A stretch of DNA of 64,000 nt from Closterium sp. NIES-65 (Eukaryota > Streptophyta > Zygnematophyceae > Desmidiales > Closteriaceae), in the NCBI GenBank assembly GCA_948144175.1, contig CANXME010002047.1, positions 2,905,001 through 2,969,000 on the forward strand, in the 5' to 3' direction. Shown here one piece after another: positions 1-11,924 of the stretch; position 1 is the first letter of the stretch, and every line of letters begins with the position of its first letter. Position numbers and translations under genes: made by a program. The notes under the pieces were generated by a model. It did not search any database. It saw only the letters and a program-made list of their open reading frames with translations, and was not told the DNA's origin.

Positions 1-399
1 GTGAGATGCGGTGCTTTTTGGCATAGAATTTTTGTAGCAACAACGCGCAACAAATTCTGCATATCCAGAAGTTGCTTCGTCATAGCTATAAGTACATTAA
101 TATGATATACACAATAACAGTAGGAAAACCTACAAGTTAACCCAAAACCACATCTGGATTCTTTGACAAACAGATAAACATTAACCATACACAGTGCCTC
201 AAACGAAGTAATAACTACACCCTCATTGTACTAAACGTCATGCTATAATACGAACCTAGCCGATAAAATATGTTAACGTTAACTATGCTAGGAATATAAA
301 ATAATCGTATTTTTAAAAGTAATTTTTTTATATAAAATAGAATGGGTACCAAGAACATTGAACAAGCAGAACTCTTCTATTGTTCAAAACAAACTGGCA
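1..399. other. AT-rich stretch, nothing recognised
   Basis: No protein-like reading frame, RNA gene or repeat boundary was recognised here. The sequence is AT-rich compared with most of the window. Confidence 0.4.
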
Positions 400-851
400 T
401 TTAGGCAAAAAGGTTACATATTCAATTACCTAAACTTCGACGACGTGGCAAGAACCCACGGACATTCATTCGCAACGGAGAATCTGCGTGTGAAGTGCTG
501 GTTTGCAACAAGCCCCACACATCTCCCGATCTATCCCCATATCTTTCCGAAAACGTCGACCAATGAAAACGCTCGACAGAAATGTCGTCCACGTGTTCTG
601 TGCGCATCTGCGAAAGGAGGTAAACAGAAATATATCCCGATTCATCGGGGTGGTCGTAAAGGTCAAGAAGGGAAGTCGACAATCAGCAGGAATAAAACCA
701 GCGCACACGATGGTTAACTGCCGGGAAAAGCGGTACACCAGATTTCACGTCATCAATCATCGAAAACCATCAGCCTCCAACATGGAAAATGACCCCCTCC
801 CCCCCCCCCCCCCCCCCAAACATACTCGGCAGTTTCACATTTTTCTGATGT
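400..851. repeat. Diverged dispersed repeat, copy 1
   Basis: This stretch is a diverged direct copy of about 11925-12416. Shared blocks are CCAATGAAAACGCTCG, AAAACCATCAGCCTCCAAC, a run of C after TGACCCCCTC, and a common end at CATACTCGGCAGTTTCACAT...TTTCTGATGT. After TGATGT the two copies are unrelated, so that is a real boundary. No coding function is apparent; frames on both strands differ between the copies. It could be an old mobile-element end or a duplicated gene flank. Confidence 0.6.
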
Positions 852-991
852 GTCGTTCATCCACAGGGAGGAGAAGGAGGGGCAGAGGTGAGAGCGGAGG
901 AAGAGACGGAGGGAGAGAGCAACGCGGATGCGCGAAGGGCAAGAGGGGTGGAGGCGCATGCAGTTGTAGAGCGCGCGGACTGCAGTCTTCC

Positions 992-1196
992 GCAGTCGCA
1001 TGGCGCACATGCAGTCGCATGGCGCAGATGCAGTCTCATGGCGCACATGCAGTCGCATTGCGGCCATGCAGTCGCATGGCGCACATGCAGTCGCATGGCG
1101 CGCATGCAGTTGCATGGCGCATTGCGGCCATGCAGTCGCATGGCGCGCATGAAGTCGCATAGCGCACATGCAGGCGGCATAGCGCACATGCAGTCT
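992..1196. repeat. 19-bp minisatellite (about 10 copies)
   Basis: The unit GCAGTCGCATGGCGCACAT is repeated head to tail about ten times with single-base variants (CGC/CAC/CAG, GCGGCC), one longer unit near 1110-1135 and decay at the right end. Frames are open through it on both strands only because the short unit lacks stops. Nothing suggests a translated product. Confidence 0.85.
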
Positions 1197-2289
1197 AGGT
1201 GCGGGCTCGTCATGTATCGCTCGTCTCTCCATTCCGCATTTCGGAGGGCGTATAGGAGTGAGTGGTCTAAGGCCTGATTAGTAATCTTGCTTGGAGTGAG
1301 TGGTTTAGGTGTGTTGCCCCTTCTCCCGTGATTGAACTTCAAAAGTCCCAAATTGCGGGGCTGTGGGCGTCAAGGTGAGTATTCGGAGTCTGCCTGGTGT
1401 TAGGACCAGGGCTGCAGAGTTTCGCACGGATCCACCCAACCAAACGCGACGATTGTGGACAACTGTTGGGGTCGCTCGAACTTCCGTGTCAATGAATCGG
1501 GTAACACACTTCCGAGTCCATCAAGATTACTAGTCTTGATGGCCGCGGCTTGCAATTTGGGCCTTGAGCTTTAACGCCAACCGAACGGTCGGGCCCATTC
1601 TTCCGAAGTTAAAGCTCGAGGTCAACATGGTTTTTGCTACAGTGACGCGAGGGCTTTAAACAAGGTCGCGAAAAGCTAAAATAATGTATTTCGGGAACTG
1701 AACAGGTGCGAAAGCGAAACCAGGCAGCGACGAGCTTCTGCACTCGTCACCCACCTGTGCGACACTGCACCTCTCGGTTGGTGCATGGAGGGGACAAGAA
1801 AGCGAAGCCACGTGCGTAGATGTGAGCAAAATGCACGTGACTCGGAAAAGGTGGCATTGCAACCAATCAGTCCCCTGGAAATACAACCCAGCAAGAAGAT
1901 TGAAGAAGCACCAACACAAACAAATGGGGAGAGAACTAACACACGTAAGAGGGACGAGTTACGCTTGGTAAAGAATGCTAGTTGAGCGCGACGGCAGCAG
2001 GTAGGTAGGGAGAGGGCGACCCCCGCACCCTTGACCCCCGCACTTGCTTGAGGGGTTGACCGCGATTTACACCTCCCTCCATTTTTGGCGAGATGGCATG
2101 TGCGAATCACCGTTTACGATCGTCAACCTTCGGAAGAGGAAAAGCAGAGAGGGCACCTGTTACCACCTGGTAACCAGATTTGGTTACCTGATAGTACTAC
2201 ACTTGGACAACTAGAATATTGTTAATTATTGTTCAACTCGTAGGGTTACTTGGCAACCAGTATCTTGGTTGGTCACGTTCCAATAAAAG
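1197..2289. other. Left flank of LTR element A, no gene recognised
   Basis: No supported gene. The last 130 bases contain several partly self-complementary GGTAACC/GGTTACC and TTGGCAACCA/TTGGTTGG motifs (about 2156-2275) that look like remains of an inverted repeat. The stretch ends in AAAAG, the target-site duplication of the LTR element that follows. Confidence 0.4.
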
Positions 2290-2568
2290 TGTAATGAATA
2301 TGAATTCATTACTGTAGAGGCTGTTCCTAGCGAGGACAACCCCGAGCACTTCGCGTCAGTTTCGAGGTTCGACCTACACTTCGGACCGAACCACCGACGA
2401 GTCGCTCCGCACCAATCGAGACACTTCCAACCCACCCACGTTCCGAGGTCCTCGCCTAGCACGGTTTCAACCCTATAAATGCTTGCTTCTTTATCATTCT
2501 CGACATTCTGTATTCGACATCCTTTTTATAAAGTCTTCAGCGCACTCTTCTTAGTAAAACTCATAACA
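2290..2568 (+). repeat. 5' LTR of element A
   Basis: This is a 279-bp LTR, about 97% identical by eye to 7624-7902. It starts with a palindromic TGAATATGAATTCATTA stretch. A TATA-like CCCTATAAATGC near 2470 is a plausible promoter for the element. Confidence 0.9.
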
Positions 2569-2570
2569 CT

Positions 2571-2582
2571 TGGTATCAGAGC
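2571..2582 (+). promoter_or_regulatory. tRNA primer-binding site of element A
   Basis: TGGTATCAGAGC is the usual initiator-Met-tRNA-complementary primer site of plant LTR retrotransposons. It lies two bases beyond the LTR end, which fixes the transcription direction as plus. Confidence 0.85.
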
Positions 2583-4943
2583 CTAAGTTCCTAGGTTCCC
2601 CGTTTTTTAGAGTGTATTACCCCTCGGGGGGGGGGATAGGGAAGGATGCCGTGGTGACAGGAGCAGCGCAGTAGCCGGCCAGGAGAACGGATAGTTGCTC
2701 CTAGCGGCCATGTTTTTACGGGCGCTCCTGCTGCACCGACGGATCCTTGCCCTCGACGGTTGATATGGACCGTGGCCTCCCTCCCCCTGGGTGGCGGACA
2801 GCTTTTGCTATCGTCGCATTTAATTGCGTGAGTAAATTTCGTCGTTTCCGTTAATCTCGGCACTGTTTTTATGCGGCAATTGGCGTCAGGACGGTTGTCG
2901 TCACTGCATGCGCGAGATTGTCGGAGCAGCTGGTCGTGCGAGTTGAAGATTTCATGTGGTCGACAACTGTGCACGAAGAAATCGGAGTTAATGCGTGCGG
3001 CAAGTGGCGCCGGGCGTTATCGTCACGTTGCGCACGAGAAAATCGGAGGTCTTCGGCAAGTGACATGCGGCGTCACTGTGCGCGAAGGTTTCGGGTGGCT
3101 TCACGGCAGAAACGACAGCTAGCCGGGCAGGCCAGGCGCATGGTGATTTGCGTCGGAAAATGCAACGAGAGACGGCGGGCGACTGCCCGAAGAAAGCGGG
3201 GGTCTACCGTCGTCCCGCCCGGGTGTGGCCGGTGTGGCTGCAGGAGGGTGCGTCGTTGGCGTTTTCGGCAGAGCGGCACAGTGTGCAACGGAAGTTGTTT
3301 TTCAATCCACCGAAAGGTTCGGGAAAAACCGCCTACGACTAGACTGCCTATTGCTAGGGTCACTGCTGTACCTGCACTACGATCGGCTAAATTTTCGGAG
3401 CAACAGCAACGGCCGACATTTGTGCTTCAGGCGGCACAGCACCCCCTGATCAAGGGTAGTTGCGCCGCAGACAGGACAGTACACCGGCGGGGCAACGATT
3501 CGGCGCAATGTTTAGACCTGCGATTTTCGGGGGTTCTACCGGCTACAATACACGGAGTTGCGTCAAGTTCGGGTCCAGCGAGAGAAACGGGTTTCGAGCT
3601 TCAGGAGGCGAGAATTACGACCCACGGGGAAACGCTCAAGCTGATGCCTAAACGTTTGCGGCTAAGCGGCGGTAGCCGGATGGGTACCACTACCGGCCGA
3701 GGTTTCCGAACGTTTCACATACCTCACGCCCAGTAGGCCTCAAAGGCAAAGTGTAAGTCCTATTGGCCACTGGATCCAAAGGTGGGGCCCTGTGTTTAAC
3801 TCTGTGCTGGCTAAAAAGCGCGGGTATTGCGCCAGTCCGACAGCTGGGCATAAAGAAAATTTCATGGTGTGACACTGTTTCGACCCCGACAAGACCGGAC
3901 CATCGGCAACAGTAACCCCGCCGAAAAAGTCGGAGCTGAAGATTTTGGTGCAGCTGTCGGGGTTTCTGGGGGTTTCTCTCAATTCTACGGTCTACCCAGC
4001 AGCGGTGTAACGGCGAAGATAGGGTCTCCGAAGCTGTGAATTGTTTAAGCGCGATAGACGCGGTGGGCAACGAAGCGGCCGGTCCGACTGTTTGATCCGA
4101 TAAACATGACCCGGCTACGATAGCGTTCGCGCCTTCACCGAATGTCAGAAAAATCGCGGGCAATAAGGAGTTATGCCTCATCCTACAAAATCGGGCGCTG
4201 GGTGAACGGCGGCAGGCGAAATTGTCGGGGGGTGAAGACAAAAACAAAATGTGATGGTGGGAAAGTTGTGGGTGATCCAGCAGATCACTTGAGTGATAGG
4301 TTCAGAACGTGCACCACTCCACCGCGAATTTCGGAGTCTATTCGGTAGACACCCGAAAGGGTTTGATATTGTTACATGGAGGCGCGGCGACCGGTGCATC
4401 GCCAAGGATACCTGGGATTCGCTAAGTAACTTTGACTGGTACAAAGACGGGTGAACATCAAAGTACCAGGGTAAACGGCGGAAAAGTCGGGGTTACGCGG
4501 TGGAAAATAACTTCGGGACTGCTTCAACAACCATGATTTTCGGGGTTTTATTCCAACGGTGGGAGACGGGTGAACGTCTGCTCGCAAGCTGTTTCAGCGG
4601 TTTACGGTGTACTTCGAAGCCAGCTGGGGAACTTCGACGGCAAGATCTGCGGCGTCGATGCGGGCTAGGTTCCGTGAAATTCGGTCCCGGTAGACCCATG
4701 ACTCTGGGTTCCGCACGAAAGAGCACCTCCTGTTGGTGGGTTGCTAGTGTGGTTAACCATGGAGGGAAAAATGGCGATGGGTGGGCACGCTCAACACACC
4801 GGTTCTTTCGGGGGGCAACCTGCAGGCGACCAAGACTTTACGTGGTGTGGAAATTTCCGACGTTTACGGGTGCAACGAGCAGTTCCGAAAAGACTTTTTA
4901 ACGGAGTCAGCGCGGTCGCTGACACTGTCCGTGCCGACGGCCG

Positions 4944-5071
4944 TGATAAAATTAGAAGAAAGAAGAGGATTGAACTAGCAGGAATGAGGATACAAATAGC
5001 AAACCCTAGAAGGGTTGTACTCGCTATAGAGCACCCCACTACAGGCTAGAGCATAAGATAATATTCTGACA
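4944..5071 (-). repeat. 3' LTR of element B
   Basis: 128-bp LTR. Read on the minus strand it begins TGTCAGAATATTATCTTATG. Its partner is 6290-6417. Confidence 0.9.
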
Positions 5072-6289
5072 CACCCCCATAGCCAAAGTGGGGTGTAATC
5101 AGCAGAGTAGGCAAAGCAGTACAAGCTTAGGGTGGATCACAATGTCACCACACATTCTGAGCACAAGTTCAAGAAGCAATAGTTTAGAGTTCACAATTAT
5201 GAGCAAAGCTAGTGGTAGTCACAACAGGCAAGTGAGGAGGAGGAGAGAGAGTGAGAGGAGAGGAGATAGGAGGCGACGGCTGAAGCTGCAGACACACGGG
5301 CACCAGGAGGCAGACTGGCACAGCGGCTACCGGGCAAAGCCCCCGGAATACTGGAGTAACAGGCCCCGCGGCTAAAGTAGCGGTAGACAAGCAACGGACC
5401 CACGAGCAGCTGGCACAACTGGCTACGACTGGGCTACCGGACGAAGTCCCCGGACTACAGGTGCTGCTGGCGACACGACGGCAACCTCCGTGCAACCTCC
5501 CCAAACAGTCCCACCCCCCGACACACACCCGCTGCTACACCCCTAGCTCCACTCCCACGCACCCCCCTTAAACCCTAAACCCCAGTCTCCCACACATCCA
5601 CCCCCCTCAGCGACAGCTGCAGCAGTGGGAGATAAAGGAGGAGAAGGAGCAAAGGGAGGAAGGAGGAAGTGCCACCCCCATACTCGCCACCCCCTGCTTG
5701 CCACCCCCAAACCCTAACACAGACAGGGTGGGATGGCGGGTAGGCAGGGTGGGATGGGGGCGCTCTCCCCCCGCCCCCAGCGGCCCCCGAGGGAGCCGCG
5801 ACGGGCGACGGGAAATGGGGCCGGGGCGCAAGGAGGGCGGCGGGGCCACAGGTGTAGGGCTGCGGGGCCGCGAAGGTGGGGCGGTGGGGCCGCGACAGAA
5901 GGGCGGCGGGGCCGCGAAGTGGGGCGGCGGGGCCGCGAACGTAGGGTGGCGGGGCCGCGAAATGGGGCAGCGGGGCCGCAACGTAAGGCGGCGGGGCCGC
6001 GACGTGAGGCGGCGGGGCCGCGAAGTGGGGCGGCGGGGCCGCGACGGGTCCCCGTCGCCCGTCGCGGCGCCTCCAGAGGGCGACGCGGAGAACGACGGGG
6101 CAGAAGCCCGCCGCGCGCCTCGGGGCGCACAGCGGGCAGAGAACCGCCGCGCGCCTCGGGGCGCACGGCGGGCAGAGAACCGCCGCGCGCCTAGGGGCGC
6201 ACGGCGGGAAGAAAAAGTTGCAGCGGAAGCGAGGAGGTGGTAACCCACCCACAGGATCGATCCAAGGGGATCGACCTGCTCTGATACCA

Positions 6290-6417
6290 TGAGAAGAGTA
6301 GAAGAAAGAAGAGGATTGAACTAGCAGGAATGAGGATACAAATAGCAAACCCTAGAAGGGTTGTACTCGCTATAGAGCACCCCACTACAGGCTAGAGCAT
6401 AAGATAACATTCTGACA
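6290..6417 (-). repeat. 5' LTR of element B
   Basis: 128-bp LTR adjacent to the minus-strand primer site TGGTATCAGAGC and to the GGCCG duplication on its outer side. Confidence 0.9.
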
Positions 6418-7623
6418 GGCCGACTGCAGTGTTGCTTGCTTAAGCGCGCGAAGGCACTCGTCATCAAAGTGTGTAGCTGTTCAAATCGGAAGCTGCTCGG
6501 GGGTACCAGCCGCAACACGAGGGAAAATTTTGCACCAGGTGGGGGGAGAAGGCGACAGCTGTTTTCGCCCCTGCCCGGAGGTTTTCGGCGAGTCACGACA
6601 ACACCGATAATGCAGTTGACGTCATCGGCAGTTCAAGTTCGTGTTTGAAAAAATATTGGGGAGGTCAGGGGGAAGAGCAGGAGCTGTTTTCGTCCCTGCC
6701 CGGGAGTTTTTGGAGTAACGCGTCAATGGCCTCGGCGAGCCTGGACAAGACTGCCGGGGGCACCGACAGCTGGAGAAGCTACAGCGAGGATTTTCGCCTG
6801 CAAACAAGACAAACGGCAGCAATTTCAGGATTGCAGCAGCTGCCAACTGGAGATTGGGCAGCAGGCAAGTGATTCGATATTGCCACGCGGGGGTTTTCGA
6901 GGTGGCAGTCACGAGAGATGCTGCAGCAACAGTCGTGGCAACAAGACAACACGAAGAAATTCTTCATACCGAGTTCCTGTCAAGACGATATTATTTCGAA
7001 GGGACTTCAACAGAATTTACCCTTGGCATTTTCGGGATTTTCGGCAGTGAGATTCCGCCACCGACATCAATTTCTACTGCACAGCGGCTGAATTTCTGGC
7101 GGCTAGGTCATAACACTTGGTATTCTGCGTCAGGGTGGTTGAGGTTTTGTGCCCGCGCAGCTGTGCACATTTTGGTGGGCAGCAGTTCCCAGGGGGGGGA
7201 GAAAGAGTGCTCACGCACTGTTCTCGACAGTTCGTCTGACACACCCTGCACGACGGACGCACGCGATGGCTTTATCGACATCGACGGCACCAGATTCATC
7301 GATCTCTGAAAACGTGTCAGACTTTCCGCCGACATGACATTCACCAGAACCATCCGATACACATCCGCGACATCGACGGTCTTCCTTCGTCGAACGATTT
7401 GAGATCGACATTCGCTCTCAACCGCCCGATTGACATCGGCAGTATCAACGGCTGACATCCCAACTCTTTGAAATTCGCCTGGTCAACGCGCTCAACCACG
7501 CGTCAACTCGAAAGTCAACATGCTTCCGCACCGTCAGATCGGTTTTCGACCGAGATCTGCAGTTTTCACGCTACTGCAAGACTCGGCTTCGTATAAGGGC
7601 ACCTTATTTAGAAGGTGGGAGAG

Positions 7624-7902
7624 TGTAATGAATATGAATTCATTACTGTAGAGGTTGTTCCTAGCGAGGACAACCCCGAGAACTTCGCGTCAGTTTTGAG
7701 GTTCGACCTACACTTCGGACCGAACCACCGACGAGTCGCTCCGCACCAATCGCGACACTTCCAACCCACCCACGTTCCGAGGTCCTCGCCTAGCACGGTT
7801 TCGACCCTATAAATGCTTGCTTCTTTATCATTCTCGACATTCTGTATTCGACATCCTTTTTATAAAGTCTTCCGCGCACTCTTCTTAGTACAACTCTTAA
7901 CA
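7624..7902 (+). repeat. 3' LTR of element A
   Basis: Partner of the LTR at 2290-2568, with the same length and ends. It is followed by the AAAAG target duplication. The few differences between the LTRs indicate a fairly recent insertion. Confidence 0.9.
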
Positions 7903-9599
7903 AAAAGCATTATATCCGATTGGACAGTAATTTCAAAACCATTGCTTTCTTTAGTTGGTAAAAATGCCCCAATATGGTGAGTTGTGCAATTCCACTGGTA
8001 AAGCATAATATAATGTATACAAGTGATTAACAATACAAACTTCAGACTCGAACTAGCATCGACGTAAGATCCTACCCAGAACAACACCTCACCTATTTGA
8101 ATGCGGAAGTCGCCAACAAAATGTTATCACAACCACCACAACAAAAACACTAACAAACAAATCAGAAGTTAGAACGTCAAATGGGATACTTGAGGAGATG
8201 AAAAAAACGAGGAATTGACAGTGACGGGTTAGGGTATCTTACAACGCACAAAAATACGGTTAAACAAATGAGCAATAATCAATCTGTCTCAAGACAGGAC
8301 GAAGATAGCAGTTAGTCCATCTTCGAAAGCAACTTGCCAAACAGAAATATCAGACTAACGCGCTGCACAAAAGATCTTGTGAGACCATGAGATAAGATAG
8401 CGGAGAGTGGGGTGAACGAGAAAATTTAACAGACAGCAAACGAAAAAAAAAAGGAAACCGAACAAATGAACTGCAGCAGCTTTAACCTTTAGACAGAACA
8501 GCGAAGGCAAAGCAGACCAGGATCGCTCACCTGGTGATACAGACCGCCTCAATATCCGACCGTTGCAGCCATTGAAATTAACGGGCGAAAAGAAGACGCG
8601 AAATACAAGTTGGGAAAAAAAAACTCGCTCGACAAAAGTCAGGTTTTGCTTGCGCGGCTAGCAAAATCGGTATTGAAGAGGCAGGGAACCGGCTCGGGAG
8701 GAAAGGTACTGCTAGAGTATCGAGCGGAAACAGAATGAAACACACGAGAAACACGAAACACCGATGGAAAAATAGCAGCCGTACCTCGAGTCTAGGAAAC
8801 TAGCTTCGGGGTGGGTGGAGTCACGGGAGCTGAGTGACGGGAGCAGACACACCAACTGAGCAGAAACAAGTGAAAAGGAACGACGGGGTAAGCTGGAGTA
8901 ATAGGCGTCCAAGGGAGGAAGATAGGAGGGAGGGAACAAGGAAGAGCGAGTGCTGGGGGTGTGAACCTCCAGGAAAGTGGGAGAGGGGGGGAGGGTGAGG
9001 TCGAGTTCGCGCATCGCCAGGAATGGATTGGAGCCCAAGAAGCAACCAGCATGGCATAGACAACCTCGCGTAGCAAGAGACATGGTGGCGGAGATGGCAA
9101 AAGTAAACTTGATTCGTTGAGAATATATCGTTGTGTGCGTTGGCAGGCTCGTTCGACTGCCACCGCAGCTGGTAACAAATGAACCTGGACAAACCGCGTG
9201 CTGGAGGGATATAGTACAACAATTGGCGGGGTGGGCTGTACTGCTGCCAGCTCGAGCTGGCAGTTTGAGAAACTGCAATGCTGTAGGTTTCTCTATCCTA
9301 CCGTACACAATATTTTTCTCCGAAGACCAACCCACTAACACACTGCTATTTGTTTCAGGCCCAACAGAAAATTAAACAAACAAACTGTCACAAATGATAA
9401 CAAATGTAGGCAATATTTGATCAATAGATCAAATGGTGATGTTTCTGACTGCAGTGCCCATAGTATTTGAAACAAATACATTGATCATACAAACAACTTC
9501 TCAATTAGCATGGTACACCACGGTATGCATGAGATGTTTCTATATTGATCCATAAATGAAAATATGATTGTACTAGGCGTTTAGGGGCACTTCCTATGC
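7903..9599. other. Low-copy stretch, no gene resolved
   Basis: No homology was recognised. A 209-codon minus-strand frame exists around 8712-9341, but it is Ser/Pro/Leu-rich, overlaps two alternative open frames and has no motif. The minus strand near 8780-8800 carries CTCGAG|GTACGG, which could be a splice donor of an untranslated first exon; this is speculative. Confidence 0.3.
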
Positions 9600-10035
9600 A
9601 AACAGTGTAGTAGAGAATTGTGTGAAGAAATAGTGGTAAAAAAGGCATCTAGATGTTGGCGCAGTGACATGTTGCGCACAAGCCTATCCTTGCACAGATT
9701 CAGGCCAGCAAACGCACAAACATGCGTCGCGAGCTACATAGTTGTGCTAACGAGATGAAATCAGTTCCTATGGCTAGTTAATAGGATGTAGTAGAGAACT
9801 CAGTGAAGAAATAGAGGTAAAAAAGGCATCCAGACTTTGGCGCAGTGACATGTTGCGCGCAGGCCTATCCTTGTACAGATTCAGGCCAGCAAACGGACAA
9901 ACATGCGCCGCGAGCTGCGTAGTTGTGCTAACGAGATGAAATCAGTTTCTATGGCTATTTAAAAGGATGTAGTAGCGAACTGTGTGAAGAAATGGTGGTA
10001 AAAAGGGCATCCAGATGTTGGCACGGTGACATGTA

Positions 10036-10177
10036 TGTTAGAATCACGAGGAGAAAGTTCAGAACTAGAAAGAGGGGTTGCACTAGCAAGCAGTTGAGTA
10101 CATATAGGAAACCCTAGATTGGGCTGTACTCGCTATAGAGTACCCCACTGCAGGCTAGACAAATACAACATTCTGAC
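10036..10177 (-). mobile_element. Solo LTR in the 180-bp array
   Basis: 142-bp sequence related to the LTRs of elements B and C (TGTCAGAAT... on the minus strand). It is flanked by ATGTA (10031-10035) and ATGTT (10178-10182), a target duplication with one mismatch. It interrupts one satellite unit at GTGACATG|TTGCGC and probably arose by LTR-LTR recombination. Confidence 0.85.
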
Positions 10178-10308
10178 AATGTTGCGCGCAGGCCTATCCT
10201 TGCACATATTTTGGCCAGCAAACGCACAAACATGCGCCGTGTGCTGCGTAGTTGTGCTAACGAGATGAAATCAGTTCCTATGGCTAGGTAATAGGATGTA
10301 GTAGAGAA

Positions 10309-10431
10309 TGTGAAAGTTTAGAAGGAAGAAGAGGTTGCACTAGCAAGAATGAGGACACAAATAGCAAACCCTAGAAGGGTTGTACTCGCTATAGAGCACC
10401 CCACTACTGGCTAGAGCATAATATTCTGACA
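10309..10431 (-). mobile_element. Second solo LTR in the 180-bp array
   Basis: 123-bp LTR of the same family with perfect GAGAA target duplications (10304-10308 and 10432-10436). It interrupts the neighbouring unit within GTAGTAGAGAACTGTG. Confidence 0.9.
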
Positions 10432-11924
10432 GAGAACTGTGTGAAGAAATGGTGGTAAAATGGGCATCCAGACGTTGGCGCAGTCACATGTTGCGCGCAC
10501 GCCTATCTTTGCACAGATTTTGGCCAGCAAACGCACAAATATGCGCCGCGAGCTGCGTAGTTGTGTTGACGAGATGAAGTCAATTCCTATGGCTAGCAAA
10601 TAGGATGTAGTAGAGAACTGTGTGAAGAAATAGTGGTAAAAAAGGCATCTAGACGTTGGCGCAGTGACATGTTGCGCACAGGCCTATCCTTGCACGTTCA
10701 GGCTAGTAAACGCACAAACATGCGCCGCGAGCTGCGTAGTTGTGCTAACGAGATGAAATCAGCTCCTATGGCTAGGTAATAGGATTTAGTAGAGAACTGT
10801 GTGAAGAAATAGTGGTAGAAAAGACATCCACACGTTGGCACAGTGACATGTTGCGCACAGGCCTATCCTTGCACAGATTCAGGCCAGCAAACACACAAAC
10901 AAGCGCCACGTGCTGCGTAGTTGTGCGAACGAGGTCAAACCAGCTCCTATGGCTAGGTAATAGGATGTAGTAGAGAACTGTGTGAAGAAATAGTGGTAAA
11001 AAAAGCATTCAGGCGTTGGCGCAGTGACATGTTGCGCACAGGCTTATCCTTGCATGGATTCAGGCCAGCAAACGCACAAGCATGCGCCACGAGCTGCATA
11101 GTTGTGCTAACGAGATGAAACAAGTTCCTATGGCTAGGGAATAGGATATAGTATGGAACTGTGTGAAAATAGAGTGGTTTAAAAGACATCCAGACGTTGG
11201 CGTAGTGACATGTTGCGCACAGGCCTATCCTTGCACAGATTCAGGCCAGCAAACGCACAAACAATCGCCACGTGCTGCGTAGTTGTGGGAACGAGGTCAA
11301 ACTAATTCCTATGGCTAGGTAATAGGATTTAGTAGATAATAGTGTGAAGAAATCGTGGTGAAAAAGGCATCCAGACGTTGGCGCAGTGACATGTTGCGCA
11401 CAGGCCTATCCTTGCACAGATTCAGGCCAGCAAACGCAGAAACAAGCGCCACGTGCTGCGTAGTTGTGCGAACGAGGTCAAACCAGTTCCTATGGTTAGG
11501 TAATAGGATGCAGTAGAGAAATGTGTGAAGAAGTAGTGGTAAAAAAGGCATCCACACGTTGGTGCAGTAGCATGTTGCGCATAGGCCTATTCTTGCATTG
11601 ATTCACACCAGCAAACGCACAAAGATGCGCAACATGTTGCGTAGTTGTGCGAACGAGGTCAAAACAGTTCCTATGGCTAAGGAATAGGATGTACTTTGGA
11701 ACTGTGTTAAGAAATAGAGTTAAAATAAACAGCGAGACATTGAATCGACAACATGTTCTGCCCTTGCCAAACCTTTATAGGTTTTCCCGCCCAAATACTT
11801 TACCTAGTTTATACAGTAGCATCGGTTAAAAGGTGACTAGGGTTAAGTCTGGAGTTGAATCCAACATTCTGTTGCATAATTACTACCAAATCCAACAGTA
11901 TGAAATTAGTTCCATTACATGAAA

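Larger units (their letters stand above)
4944..6417 (-). mobile_element. Small non-autonomous copia-like LTR element (B), nested in A
   Basis: Two 128-bp LTRs (4944-5071 and 6290-6417) flank the element, with GGCCG target duplications at 4939-4943 and 6418-6422. On the minus strand, primer site TGGTATCAGAGC (6278-6289) directly abuts the 5' LTR, and a GGGGGTG-type polypurine tract precedes the 3' LTR. The interior has a GC-rich leader with tandem units related to GGCGGGGCCGCGAA, then a 3' region similar to the 3' untranslated part of full copia elements in this window. There is no gag or pol. The long open frames seen here in several phases come from the stop-free GC-rich repeats and are not considered genes. 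Confidence 0.9.
2290..7902 (+). mobile_element. Complete non-autonomous LTR retrotransposon (element A)
   Basis: Two direct LTRs of identical length (279 bp) begin TGTAATG and end AACA. They are flanked by the 5-bp direct repeat AAAAG (2285-2289 and 7903-7907), so this is a complete insertion. A primer-binding site (TGGTATCAGAGC) lies two bases after the left LTR, and a purine-rich tract (about 7612-7623) precedes the right LTR. The roughly 3.6 kb of its own interior has no recognisable gag, protease, integrase or reverse transcriptase. It would therefore depend on enzymes from another element, as large retrotransposon derivatives (LARDs) do. A second LTR element (4944-6417) has inserted into it in the opposite orientation. 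Confidence 0.9.
9600..11720. repeat. 180-bp tandem array (about 12 units)
   Basis: Units start around GTAGTAGAGAACTGTGTGAAG. They recur near 9607, 9788, 9968, 10298, 10606, 10786 and 10967 and onward to about 11690. Spacing is 180-183 bp once two inserted solo LTRs are subtracted. Each unit contains ACATGTTGCGCACAGGCC and CTATGGCTAGGTAATAGGAT. The length fits nucleosome-sized satellite DNA. The short minus-strand frames that recur in each unit are by-products of the repeat. Confidence 0.92.

Noticed and set aside
2918..3736. 272-codon plus frame in element A
   Set aside because: Arg/Ser-rich, with no retroviral-type domain, and it overlaps other open frames. Treated as non-coding element interior.
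5575..6348. Several 150-257-codon overlapping frames in elements B and C (also 26907-27849)
   Set aside because: All frames are open because of GC-rich tandem leaders, and they conflict with each other. The elements are bounded by LTRs and target duplications and carry no gag or pol.
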